Of a DNA stretch of 64,000 bases, positions 18,762 through 27,210 are shown piece after piece; position 1 is the first letter of the stretch, and the number at the start of each line of letters is the position of its first letter. Position numbers and translations under genes: made by a program. The DNA is from Acidimicrobiaceae bacterium. GTDB lineage: Bacteria; Actinomycetota; Acidimicrobiia; Acidimicrobiales; RAAP-2. The stretch is from NCBI GenBank assembly GCA_003155135.1, contig PMFN01000013.1, forward strand, positions 124,001 through 188,000, written 5' to 3'. Below the pieces are notes generated by a model, which made no database searches, was not told where the DNA came from, and was given only the letters and a program-made list of their open reading frames with translations.

Positions 18762-18919
18762 TGGCGCTGCGGGTTGGCTCGGTTTCGCATCGACCGATCA
18801 TGGCGCGGACCGGCGCGCGTCCGCACGCCCGCAGGGCTGCGGGGCAGGAAGAAGCGGCGCCCGTGCGCGTAGAGTTGTCTTTCCCGGCTCCGTTGGCCCG
18901 GGAGGGGAGGGGGACTGCC

Positions 18920-20539
18920 ATGGAGGAGCGGTACACCATTGCCGGGCTGATCCGGGCCCATGCCGCCGAGCAACCCGACGACGTCATGTTCGTCGACGGC
19001 GACGAGCGCCAGACCTGGGACGAGCATTACCGCCGCGCCTGCCAGGTGGCGCGTGCCCTCGAGGCGGAGGGCCTCGGACTGGGCGATCGCGTCGCCTTCC
19101 TCGACCGCAACGGCACGGTGCATTTCGAGGTCCTCTTCGGCTGCGCGCTGCTCGGCGCGGTGAACGTGCCGCTCAACTGGCGCCTGGCGGCCGCCGAGAT
19201 CGCCCAGATCGTGGCCGATTCGCGCACCGAGGTTCTCGTGGTCCATCCCGACTACGCCGGGCTCCTCGAGCACATGGACGACGGGCTCCCGACCGTCCGG
19301 CGCATCGTGGTCATCGGCGACCCGAAGGAGGGCGCCGATGCCGGGGGGGCCACCGACGCCGGCCGCCGGGTCGGGTACGAGGACTGGCTCGACGCCCAAC
19401 CGGCCTCCGACCCCGGCCACGTAGGTCCTCCCGAGGAGGTCTCGGTGCAGTTCTACACCTCGGGCACGACCGGCCTGCCGAAGGGCGTCATGCTGACCAA
19501 CTCGAATCTGGCGACCGCCCTGCACGATGCGGTGGGCACCTTCAACATCGACGACACCACGGTCAGCCTCATCGCCATGCCGCTGTTCCACATCGGAGGC
19601 TCCGGGTGGGCCCTGTGCGGGATGTCGCGGGGCGGCAAGTCCGTGATCCTGCGAGACGTCGACCCGAACGAGGTGCTCCGCCTCATCGAGACCGAGCGGA
19701 TCACCGCGACGTTCGTCGTCCCCGCGGTGCTGATGTTCCTTCTCGTCACGCCGGGCGTCGAGGACCGCGACTACTCAAGCCTGCGGGACGTGTTCTACGG
19801 CGCCGCCCCCATCGCCGAGGACGTCCTCATCAACTGCATGCGGGTCTTCAAGTGCCGCTTCACCCAGCTCTACGGCATGACCGAGACGACCGGGACGATC
19901 GCGGCGCTGCGTGCCGAGGACCACGACCCGGGCGGCCCGCGCCACCACCTGCTCCGCTCGGCCGGCACCCCGCTCCCGGGGGTGGAGCTGCGGATCGTGG
20001 TGCCCGACACGAACGACGAGGAGGCAGGAGTGGGCCACGTCGGGGAGATCTGGGCCCGCTCGCCCTACAACATGGCGGGCTACTGGGAGAACCCCGCCGA
20101 GACGGCAACGACCATCCGCGACGGTTGGCTCCACACCGGCGACGCCGGCTACATCGACGCCGACGGCTACCTCTTCCTGCACGACCGCATCAAGGACATG
20201 GTGGTCACCGGCGGCGAGAACGTCTATCCCACCGAGGTGGAGAACGTCATCCTGTCGGACCCCCGGGTGGCCGACGCCGCAGTGATCGGGGTGCCCGACG
20301 AGAAGTGGGGTGAGGCGGTCAAGGCCATCGTGGTGCGCGCCAGCTTGCGTCGCAGCGACGGCACCGAGCCGGTGACCGAGCGCGAGCTCATCGCCTTGTG
20401 CAAGAAGCGACTGGCGGGGTTCAAGTGCCCGAAGACGGTCGAGTTCGTCGAGTCGCTGCCCCGCAACCCCACCGGCAAGGTGCTGAAGAAGGACCTGCGT
20501 GCCCCCTACTGGGAGGGCCAGGCCCGGCACATCAGCTGA
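18920..20539 (+). CDS. Acyl-CoA synthetase (FadD-type)
   Basis: 539-residue ANL-superfamily ligase, third in the window. Motifs: VQFYTSGTTGLPKGVML, LYGMTETTG, GWLHTGDAGYI, TGGENVYPTEVE and the lysine motif NPTGKVLKKDLR. The ATG at 18920 follows a run ggaggggaggggg; an upstream in-frame ATG at 18800 has none. Substrate undetermined. The DUF3293 gene begins immediately at its stop, so the two are probably cotranscribed, followed by the P450 gene. Confidence 0.92.
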   Translation: MEERYTIAGLIRAHAAEQPDDVMFVDGDERQTWDEHYRRACQVARALEAEGLGLGDRVAFLDRNGTVHFEVLFGCALLGAVNVPLNWRLAAAEIAQIVADSRTEVLVVHPDYAGLLEHMDDGLPTVRRIVVIGDPKEGADAGGATDAGRRVGYEDWLDAQPASDPGHVGPPEEVSVQFYTSGTTGLPKGVMLTNSNLATALHDAVGTFNIDDTTVSLIAMPLFHIGGSGWALCGMSRGGKSVILRDVDPNEVLRLIETERITATFVVPAVLMFLLVTPGVEDRDYSSLRDVFYGAAPIAEDVLINCMRVFKCRFTQLYGMTETTGTIAALRAEDHDPGGPRHHLLRSAGTPLPGVELRIVVPDTNDEEAGVGHVGEIWARSPYNMAGYWENPAETATTIRDGWLHTGDAGYIDADGYLFLHDRIKDMVVTGGENVYPTEVENVILSDPRVADAAVIGVPDEKWGEAVKAIVVRASLRRSDGTEPVTERELIALCKKRLAGFKCPKTVEFVESLPRNPTGKVLKKDLRAPYWEGQARHIS

Positions 20540-20977
20540 GTGGGTGCGGCGAGGGGCATGGCGCCCGAGCCCCTCTCCTCGACGTACCTCGCGTCCGACG
20601 TGCTGGTCGAGCTCGACGGGGAGTGGGCCGACGCGCCCAGCGCAGTCGATGCCCTCGGCGAGCCCATCTGGGTGCTGACCGCCCACAACCCCGGTGACAC
20701 CCGCCCGGGTGCGGCGGCCAACGACGAGGCCAACGCTGAGCTGCGTGCCGCGATCGAGTCCCGGGGCGTCGACTGGCTCCCTGCGGTCGGGCGGGCACCG
20801 GACGGGTCCCACAGCGAGGCGAGCTTCGCCCTGGTCGGGGTGGACTCGGCGCTGGTCGCCGGGCTCGCCGCGCGCTTCGACCAGGTCGCCTTCTTCGTGC
20901 TCGAGCGCTCGTCGCTCTCGGTGGTCGCCACCGACGGCACGTGGCGCCGCGTTCGGCCGCACCGGCGGGGTGCCTGA
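20540..20977 (+). CDS. DUF3293 domain protein
   Basis: 145 residues if it starts at the GTG that directly follows the ligase stop; an ATG at 20558 is the alternative and neither has a clear ribosome site. It matches the DUF3293 pattern: a YLASDVLVEL opening, WVLTAHNPGD, a NDEANAELRAAIESRGVDW helix, then GRAPDGSHSEASFALVG and a closing FDQVAFFVLE. The biochemical role of this family is unknown. Translational coupling to the ligase is likely. Confidence 0.72.
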   Translation: MGAARGMAPEPLSSTYLASDVLVELDGEWADAPSAVDALGEPIWVLTAHNPGDTRPGAAANDEANAELRAAIESRGVDWLPAVGRAPDGSHSEASFALVGVDSALVAGLAARFDQVAFFVLERSSLSVVATDGTWRRVRPHRRGA

Positions 20978-21090
20978 ATGGTGCCCGATCGCCTGGGCGG
21001 CTTCCGGAGGCGGGCCCCAAGGCCCTTCGGCCCTGTCGCCGACGGCACGCGATCGTTACGGTGGCATCGAGCTGGCCAGGAGGAACGCCC

Positions 21091-22362
21091 ATGACGACCC
21101 ACGCGGTCCAGATCGATGCGCGCGACGCGCGCACCGCGGTGCTCGTCACGCCCGCTGCCTACACGGACATGACGGCGTGGCACGAGACCGTCGCCGAGCT
21201 GCGGGCGGAGGCCCCCATCCACCGGGTCGAGCTCGAGGGGTGGACGCCCTTTTGGGCGGTGCTGAGCCACGCGGAAGTGACCGAGGTGTCGCGCCGCAGC
21301 GACGTCTTTTGGAACACCGAGCGCTCTGCCCCCGCACCTGACGCGCAGTACGACCTCTTGGCCGCCCTCGGCCTCGAGCTGCCCAAGACGCTCGTCCACC
21401 TCCACGGTGAGGCCCACGCCAAGTACCGGGCGGTGACGAGCGACTGGTTCAAGCCCGCCGCGGTGAAGAAGCTGCAGCCGGCGGTCGATTCCATCGCCGA
21501 AGAGTACGCGCAGCGCCTCGTCGACTTCGGCGGCTGCTGCGACTTCGCCCAGGACATCGCCGTGCCCTTCACCACCCACGTCATCATGACGATCTTCGGC
21601 GTGCCGGCGAGCGACGAGCGGCTCATGCTCGAGCTCACCCAGGGCCTCTTCGGTGCAGGCGACCCCGAGTACCTGGGCGACGCCACCGACCCGGTCGAGC
21701 TGGTGGGCCGCACGATCCAGAAGTTCAGCGACTACTTCGACGAGCTGACCGCGAAGCGGCGCGCCCACCCGACCGATGACCTCGCGACGGTGATCGCAAA
21801 CGGCCAGGTCGACGGGGAGCCCCTCGGCGATGCCGAGCGGCTCTGGTACTACATCATCGTGGCGACCGCCGGCCACGACACCACCTCCTACGCGCTCTCC
21901 GGCGGCATGGAGGCGCTGCTCGGCCATCGCGCGCAGCTCGACGCGCTGGCGGGTGACCCCGGGCTCCTCCACAACGCCGCCGAAGAGATCCTGCGCTGGA
22001 CGAGTCCGGTCCGCAGTTTCTTTCGCTGGGCCCACGAGGACGTGGAGCTGCGCAACGGTGCGGTCATCCCCGCCGGCGATGTGGTCCTTACCAGCTACCC
22101 CTCGGCGAACCGGGACGAGGCGGTGTTCGACGACTCGATGGCCTTTGACATCTACCGCCCGAACGCCGACCGGCTGCTGTCCTTCGGCATGGGGGTCCAC
22201 CACTGCCTCGGCGCCCAGGTAGGGCGCCGTGAACTGCGTGCGCTGCTCGCCAAGGTGCTCGATCGGACGGCCTCGATCGAGCTCGACGGCGCCCCCGAGT
22301 GGGTGAGCTCGCACTTCGTCGGCGGGGTGAAGCACCTGCCGATCAGCTACACCCTCCGCTAG
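21091..22362 (+). CDS. Cytochrome P450
   Basis: 423-residue soluble bacterial P450. The I-helix oxygen-activation motif is ATAGHDTTS (about 258-266), the ExxR pair is EEILR (about 297), and the heme-ligating cysteine is in FGMGVHHCLGAQVGRREL (about Cys371). All are intact. The ATG at 21091 follows ccaggaggaacgcc. No ferredoxin or ferredoxin reductase gene is adjacent, so electrons must come from elsewhere. Neighbouring ligases and the FadD3-like gene make a steroid, terpenoid or fatty-acid substrate plausible, but that is guesswork. Confidence 0.93.
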   Translation: MTTHAVQIDARDARTAVLVTPAAYTDMTAWHETVAELRAEAPIHRVELEGWTPFWAVLSHAEVTEVSRRSDVFWNTERSAPAPDAQYDLLAALGLELPKTLVHLHGEAHAKYRAVTSDWFKPAAVKKLQPAVDSIAEEYAQRLVDFGGCCDFAQDIAVPFTTHVIMTIFGVPASDERLMLELTQGLFGAGDPEYLGDATDPVELVGRTIQKFSDYFDELTAKRRAHPTDDLATVIANGQVDGEPLGDAERLWYYIIVATAGHDTTSYALSGGMEALLGHRAQLDALAGDPGLLHNAAEEILRWTSPVRSFFRWAHEDVELRNGAVIPAGDVVLTSYPSANRDEAVFDDSMAFDIYRPNADRLLSFGMGVHHCLGAQVGRRELRALLAKVLDRTASIELDGAPEWVSSHFVGGVKHLPISYTLR

Positions 22363-22372
22363 GCGATCCGCC

Positions 22373-23380
22373 TCAGCCGCACACCGTGGCGAGCAGGTCG
22401 AGGGCGTTGCCCCCGAGAACCCGGTCGACCTCGGCCGGCGTGAACCCCCGGTCCGACAGGTGCTCCCCGATGAGGCCGAACTCGGCGTAGTCGGTCAGCA
22501 CCGGCCGGAAGTTGGCGTCCATGTCGGTGCCGATCCCGACGTGGTCGACCCCGACGGCCTCGATCAGCCGGACGACCTCGTCGACGAAATCGCCGAAGGT
22601 GGCAGATGTCACCCCCGAGGGCCACGCACCGACGAGTCCGCCCCCAGCGGCGACCGCGCGGGCGTGCTCGACCGCCAGCAGGCGCGGGTGCGTCCGGCCC
22701 TCCCCGGCGAGGTGCGAGTGTGAGAGCATCACCGGGTCGCTCGATGCCTCGAGCACGCCGAGTGTGGTCTCGAACGTCGCATGGGCAACGTCGACGACCA
22801 TGCCGAGCCGGTTCATCTCGCCGACGAGCTCGCGCCCCGCGGGCGTGAGTCCGGCGCGAGCGGACTCGGTCTGGGTGTCGCCGTAGTCGTTCGGCCGGTA
22901 ATGGACGAGGGTGACGGTCCGCACACCGGCGGCGTGGCAGTCCTCGAGCCGGGCGAGGTCGTCCTCGAGGAAGTCGGCACCCTCGCAGCCGAGCAGCACC
23001 GCGCACGTTCCCTCCTCGTGGGCGCGCACGACGTCCGAGGCGATGCGGACGACGGGGACGGCGTGGCTCGAGGCGAACAAACACACGCCGTCGAGCTGGC
23101 GCTCGTGGTCGGCACCGGCCTCGCCCTCGTCGAAGTCCCGGGCCACGCAGAGACCGCCGTCCTCGGCGATCCCGAGCACCCGCAGGTCGGCGACGGTGTC
23201 GAAGCTGACCACGGCCATTCCCGCACGAGCGGCCTGTGCCATCGCCGCCGCACAGCGCTCCGGGCCGAGCACGGCGGCGAGCGGGTCCGCCGCGGCCAGG
23301 CCGGCCAGGAAGCAGCGCCCCGGGTGGGCATGGAGGTCCACCCACGGGCCGTGCGCACGTGCGGTCGGGGTGGTGGCCAC
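22373..23380 (-). CDS. Peptidase M19 (membrane/renal dipeptidase family)
   Basis: 335-residue amidohydrolase-fold protein of the M19 family. Likely metal-site elements are VDLHAHPG near the N terminus, LLGCEGADF with the bridging glutamate, DVAHATFE, MLSHSHLAGEG and GIGTDMDANF near the C terminus. The first motif reads HxH where renal dipeptidase has HxD, a substitution seen in some bacterial members. No signal peptide, so despite the family name it is probably cytoplasmic. The GTG at 23380 is preferred; extension to an ATG at 23455 would run the protein across the operator and promoter of the divergent ArsR gene. Confidence 0.85.
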   Translation of the reverse strand: MATTPTARAHGPWVDLHAHPGRCFLAGLAAADPLAAVLGPERCAAAMAQAARAGMAVVSFDTVADLRVLGIAEDGGLCVARDFDEGEAGADHERQLDGVCLFASSHAVPVVRIASDVVRAHEEGTCAVLLGCEGADFLEDDLARLEDCHAAGVRTVTLVHYRPNDYGDTQTESARAGLTPAGRELVGEMNRLGMVVDVAHATFETTLGVLEASSDPVMLSHSHLAGEGRTHPRLLAVEHARAVAAGGGLVGAWPSGVTSATFGDFVDEVVRLIEAVGVDHVGIGTDMDANFRPVLTDYAEFGLIGEHLSDRGFTPAEVDRVLGGNALDLLATVCG

Positions 23381-23428
23381 GCCCCGCAGCCTGGCAGGGG
23401 CCAGCCGGGCGCGCCAGGGTGGGTGGGA

Positions 23429-23458
23429 TTGACATGTGACCAAATGGTCACACATAAT
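23429..23458 (+). promoter_or_regulatory. SigA-type promoter whose spacer is exactly an ArsR operator
   Basis: TTGACA at 23429-23434 and CATAAT at 23453-23458 are separated by 18 bp, and those 18 bp are the inverted repeat TGTGACCA-AA-TGGTCACA (23435-23452). The -10 ends 6 bp before the GTG at 23465. A repressor bound here would block polymerase directly, so the ArsR protein downstream is probably autoregulated. The divergent dipeptidase gene (start 23380) lies 48 bp to the left and may share control. Confidence 0.75.
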
Positions 23459-23464
23459 GGCGGG

Positions 23465-24226
23465 GTGACCGACGACGACGGCGTCTTCCGGGCGCTGGCC
23501 GACCCGACCCGGCGTTTGCTGCTCGACATGCTCTTCGGGCGTGACGGGCAGACGCTGAGCGAGCTCGAAGCGGCGGTGCCCATGACACGCTTCGGCGTGA
23601 TGAAGCACCTCCGCATCCTGGAGGACGCCCGACTTGTGGTCACGCGGCGATCGGGCCGGGAGAAGCTGCACTTCTTGAACCCCGTCCCCATCCGCCTGGT
23701 CCACGACCGGTGGATCAACAAGTACACCGAGCCCTGGGTTGCAGCGCTCAGCGAACTGAAGCAACGAATGGAGAATCCCATGGAAAAGGTGTTCGAGATC
23801 TACATCCGCACCACCCCCGAGCGCCTCTGGGAGGCGATCACGGACCCCGCCATCCGGGCCAAGTACAACTTCGGCGCCACGGTCGCCTCGGATTGGACAC
23901 CGGGCTCGCTCCTCGAGATGCGCACGGCCAACGGGCAGGTGCGCCTCGGCGAGGGTGAGGTGCTCGAGTCCGAGCCGCCCCGGCGCCTCGTCCACTCCAT
24001 GACCGCCCTTTGGAGCGACGACGCGAAGAACGAGGGGGCCTCGCGGGTGACCTGGGAGATCGAACCGGTCGGGGACTCGTGCCGGCTGCTCCTCACCCAC
24101 GACCAGCTGCGAGAGGGTGCCAACGAGGAGATCTTCGGCGGCTGGCCGATGATCCTCTCGGGCCTCAAGACCTGGCTCGAGACGGGGGAGCTGCTCACCA
24201 CGCCGGGCTCGCTGCTGTACAGCTGA
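23465..24226 (+). CDS. ArsR-type HTH fused to SRPBCC (AHSA1/START-like) domain
   Basis: 253 residues. Residues about 1-80 are an ArsR winged helix (FRALADPTRRLLLDML, then PMTRFGVMKHLRILEDARLV and the wing TRRSGREKLHFL). From about residue 105 (MEKVFEIYIRTTPERLWEAI) a SRPBCC hydrophobic-pocket domain follows. No metal-binding cysteines are visible, so a hydrophobic small molecule held by the SRPBCC pocket is the likelier signal than a metal. The GTG start is set by a leaderless promoter with an operator in its spacer. Internal ATG at 23780 before the SRPBCC domain could allow a shorter product. Confidence 0.92.
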   Translation: MTDDDGVFRALADPTRRLLLDMLFGRDGQTLSELEAAVPMTRFGVMKHLRILEDARLVVTRRSGREKLHFLNPVPIRLVHDRWINKYTEPWVAALSELKQRMENPMEKVFEIYIRTTPERLWEAITDPAIRAKYNFGATVASDWTPGSLLEMRTANGQVRLGEGEVLESEPPRRLVHSMTALWSDDAKNEGASRVTWEIEPVGDSCRLLLTHDQLREGANEEIFGGWPMILSGLKTWLETGELLTTPGSLLYS

Positions 24227-24239
24227 GGCTCCCGGACGG

Positions 24240-24851
24240 TCAGCCCCCCTGGCCTGAGCCCGACTCAGTGCCGCCCGCTGTCCGGTCGTCGTCCGGGCGC
24301 GGCCGCCGCCAGACCACCAGGGCGATGAGGAGCACGAGCACGACCGCCAGGATGATCGGCACCACGTAGGCCGAGCCGGAACGGTGCGTCGTCGCCACCG
24401 TGGTGGCGGTGGCGAGGTCGGCAGGATCGGAGGGGTCCGTCACGGCCGCGATGGTCGAACCGGACCGGTGGAAGGTGGTGGTGCCGTCGATGACGTCGGT
24501 CTGGTGGTGGCCGTCGAGCGAGAAGGTTCCGCTGCAGGTGTAGGACGCCGCGTTGCTGCCGCTCCCACCCAGGTTGCCGAGGCAGCTCGTGACCGTGACC
24601 TCGACGGGGACGCCGTGTTGCTGGAGGCGGACGATGGCCGAGTCCTTGTTGACCGCCGCCACGAACAAGGCGACCGTCAGCACGCAGAGCCCCACCAAGA
24701 CCGCGACCACCACCACGCGCGCCGCTCGACGCGCGTCGACTTGGACGGCGGGGCCGCGCAAGGTGCCGATGCGCGCTGGGGGCGCCTCGCCGTCGGGCAG
24801 CTGGGCACCGTCGGCCGCATCGGCGGGGGTCCCTGGCAATTCGGAGGTCAT
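24240..24851 (-). CDS. Two-helix membrane protein of unknown function
   Basis: 203 residues: a proline- and acid-rich cytoplasmic N terminus, a helix at about 45-68 (VVVVAVLVGLCVLTVALFVAA), an extracytoplasmic domain with two cysteines (VTSCLGNLGG and SYTCSGTFSLDG) that could form a disulfide, a second helix AYVVPIILAVVLVLLIALVVW, and a short polar tail. The extracellular part resembles DUF3592-like domains, but I am not certain. A gaaggg site precedes the ATG. It ends 13 bp from the ArsR-SRPBCC stop, in convergent orientation. Function unknown. Confidence 0.72.
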   Translation of the reverse strand: MTSELPGTPADAADGAQLPDGEAPPARIGTLRGPAVQVDARRAARVVVVAVLVGLCVLTVALFVAAVNKDSAIVRLQQHGVPVEVTVTSCLGNLGGSGSNAASYTCSGTFSLDGHHQTDVIDGTTTFHRSGSTIAAVTDPSDPADLATATTVATTHRSGSAYVVPIILAVVLVLLIALVVWRRPRPDDDRTAGGTESGSGQGG

Positions 24852-24957
24852 TGGCCCTTCCGTTCCACGCTCGAGGTCAGCCCGGTCGCCGTCGACGGCC
24901 GGTCAGCTCAGGGGATCGTAGTGGCGCAACGAGCGTCCTCCCGGCCGCTCGAGCTGT

Positions 24958-25302
24958 TCAATGGAGGTGGGCTTCCCAGTCCGGCGGCACCCTTCCGGCA
25001 GGCCCCGGGACCGGCTGGCTGGGCGGGTGCGACTCGGGTGGCGCCAGGGGAGGGCCGTCGAGGAAGTCGCCCGTGCGGTAGTCGAAGAACCAGTCCTCAC
25101 CGGGTTCGAAGCTGCGGATGACCGGGTGGCCCGAGGAACGGACGTGGGCGGTGGCATGTTGCTCGGGCGAGGTGTCACAGCACCCCACGTGCCCGCACTG
25201 TGCGCAGCGCCGCAGGTGGAGCCACCAGCCGCCGGCCGCAGTGCAGTCGGCGCATCCCGTGCCGCTCGGCGGGACGTTCGGGTCAACCGGTTCGCTGGCC
25301 AT
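24958..25302 (-). CDS. UBP-type zinc finger protein
   Basis: 114 residues. A UBP-type (ubiquitin-hydrolase-like) zinc finger is clear: CADC, RRCAQCGHVGCCD, then HATAHVRSSGHPVIRSFEPGEDWFFDY, followed by a proline-rich tail. In eukaryotes this fold binds the free C terminus of ubiquitin; the bacterial partner is unknown. The start is placed at the ATG at 25302, ten bases after the stop of the cNMP-flavoprotein; an ATG at 25344 would overlap that gene. The pair cNMP-flavoprotein then UBP finger recurs, to my knowledge, in other actinobacteria, so the two probably act together. Confidence 0.85.
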   Translation of the reverse strand: MASEPVDPNVPPSGTGCADCTAAGGWWLHLRRCAQCGHVGCCDTSPEQHATAHVRSSGHPVIRSFEPGEDWFFDYRTGDFLDGPPLAPPESHPPSQPVPGPAGRVPPDWEAHLH

Positions 25303-25312
25303 GGCACCCACG

Positions 25313-27070
25313 CTACGTCCGGGCGCTGCGATCTGCAGGCTCATGGCCCCGACGCTCGGGCCCTACGGGCGGGGCGTCGGCGACGGCGAGGCCGGTCGCC
25401 TGGAGGCGGTCGAACACGAGGCGCACCGCCATCGATCCCTCCCCGATGGCCGTCGCCACCCGCTTGATCGACCGGCTCCGCACGTCGCCCACGCAGAAGA
25501 CGCCCGGCCGGCTGGTCTCGAGCAACAGCGGTGCATGCCCGGCTGACTCGGGTGCGGACGCCGGGATGTCCGCGCCGGTGAGGAGGAAGCCGTCCTCGTC
25601 GGCGGCCAGCTGCTCCGCGAGCCACTCGGTGCTCGGCTTGGCCCCGATGAAGACAAACAGCCCGCAGACCTGCTCGGTCGAGAGCGAGCCCGACCGGTTG
25701 TCGGCCACCTCGACGCCGGTGAGCACCTTGTCGCCGAGCAGGCCGACGACCTCGCTCCGGGTCACCACGCTGATCAGGGGCTGGCGGTCGATCTGGTCGA
25801 TCAGGTAGCGCGACATGGAGTGGGTGAGCGACGCGCCCCGGATGACGATCCGCACGCTCGTGCACGCCTGCGCCAGGAACAGCGCCGCCTGGCCGGCGGA
25901 GTTGCCACCGCCGACCACGACGACCGGCCCCCCGGCGCACGCCTGGGCCTCCATCTGGGTGGCGGCGTAGTAGACGCCGACGCCTTCGAACTTGTCGAGC
26001 CGCTCGAGTGGCAGGCGGTTGTAGCGGGCCCCGGTGGCGATGATCACCGATCTGGCGGTGATCACCTCGCCGCTCTCGAAGCGGACCTGGTGGGAGTCGC
26101 CGACCGAGGACAGCCCGACGGCCTGCTCGCCGAGCTTTATGCGCACCCCGAACTTGCGGGCCTGGAGCGAGCCGCGGGCGGTGAGTTCGTCACCCGAGAG
26201 GCCGGCGGGGAACCCCAGGTAGTTCTCGATGCGCGACGAGGTCCCCGCCTGCCCCCCGAGAGCGGTGTCCTCGGCGAGGGTGGTGGTCATCCCCTCCGAC
26301 GCCCCGTAGACCGCGGCCGAGAGCCCCGCCGGGCCGCCGCCGACCACGAGCAGGTCGCACACCTCGGCGGGCTCGTCGTGGTTGGTGGCGGCGAGGCCCA
26401 GGGCGCTGAGCAGCTCGTGGCCGCTCGGGTTGCGCAGCAGCGACCCGCCGGGGATGACGATGAGCGGCAGGTCACCGAGCGGGACGTCGAGGTGCTTGAG
26501 CATGTCCTCGGCCTCCGAGGCGCTCTCGAGATCGAGCCAGCGGAACGACACCCGGTTGCGCGCCATGACCTCGAGCAAGGCGCGTGTCCTCGAGTCGAAG
26601 CGCGAGCCGACCAACGTGGGGCCCGCCCCGCGTTGCATCAGCCGGGCGTGGCGAACAAGGAATGTCCGTAACAACAGCTCGCTCAGGGCCGCCTCTTCCG
26701 CCATGATGCGCGGCACGTTGGCGGACGGGACCCGCAGCACGTCCCCACCCACGCGCACCACCGCGCTCAGGAACGCCCGCTGGCCGGTGAGCAGGCCGAT
26801 CTCGCCCACGAACTGGCGCGGGCCGTAGGCGACGATGAGCTGCTCGTGCCTGGTGCCGTAGTCCTCGACCACCTCGACCCGGCCCTCGAGGACCACGATG
26901 AGGTCATAGGTCTGGTCGCCGTCAGCGAAGAGCACCTCCCCGGCCTGGACCTCTTCCTCGGCCCCATAGCGGGCGAGTGCGGCGAGCTGCGCGTCACCGA
27001 GCGGCGCCTGCTCGGGATCGCCCACCGCCGTCGGGCCCGGAGGAACCACAGCTGCGGCGTCGGTGTCCAT
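25313..27070 (-). CDS. Cyclic-nucleotide-binding domain fused to TrxR-like FAD/NADPH oxidoreductase
   Basis: 585 residues in three parts: a cNMP-binding domain (about 25-135, with EEEVQAGEVLFADGDQTY and QFVGEIGLLTGQRA), a thioredoxin-fold segment without CxxC (about 165-235, RWLDLESASEAEDML), and a thioredoxin-reductase-like module with FAD motif VVGGGPAGLSAAVYG, GLGF-like IENYLGFPAGLSG and NADPH motif VVVVGGGNSAGQAA. Where thioredoxin reductase has CATC this protein has AATQ, so it cannot be a classical disulfide reductase. It may pass electrons to a quinone, flavodoxin or the adjacent UBP finger protein. No strong ribosome site; GAGACT lies 6 bp before the ATG. Confidence 0.9.
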   Translation of the reverse strand: MDTDAAAVVPPGPTAVGDPEQAPLGDAQLAALARYGAEEEVQAGEVLFADGDQTYDLIVVLEGRVEVVEDYGTRHEQLIVAYGPRQFVGEIGLLTGQRAFLSAVVRVGGDVLRVPSANVPRIMAEEAALSELLLRTFLVRHARLMQRGAGPTLVGSRFDSRTRALLEVMARNRVSFRWLDLESASEAEDMLKHLDVPLGDLPLIVIPGGSLLRNPSGHELLSALGLAATNHDEPAEVCDLLVVGGGPAGLSAAVYGASEGMTTTLAEDTALGGQAGTSSRIENYLGFPAGLSGDELTARGSLQARKFGVRIKLGEQAVGLSSVGDSHQVRFESGEVITARSVIIATGARYNRLPLERLDKFEGVGVYYAATQMEAQACAGGPVVVVGGGNSAGQAALFLAQACTSVRIVIRGASLTHSMSRYLIDQIDRQPLISVVTRSEVVGLLGDKVLTGVEVADNRSGSLSTEQVCGLFVFIGAKPSTEWLAEQLAADEDGFLLTGADIPASAPESAGHAPLLLETSRPGVFCVGDVRSRSIKRVATAIGEGSMAVRLVFDRLQATGLAVADAPPVGPERRGHEPADRSART

Positions 27071-27210
27071 GACAAGAGTCTCGCCGAGTCGTCTCAGCCC
27101 GGCCGGACCGGGCGCGGGCGCCGGTGACCCATCGAGTGGTTCGCTTGCCGGGCCGGCGCTGAACGGCTTGCGTGCACGGGGCCCGCCGGGGCGCAGCCAG
27201 CGGCCATCGG

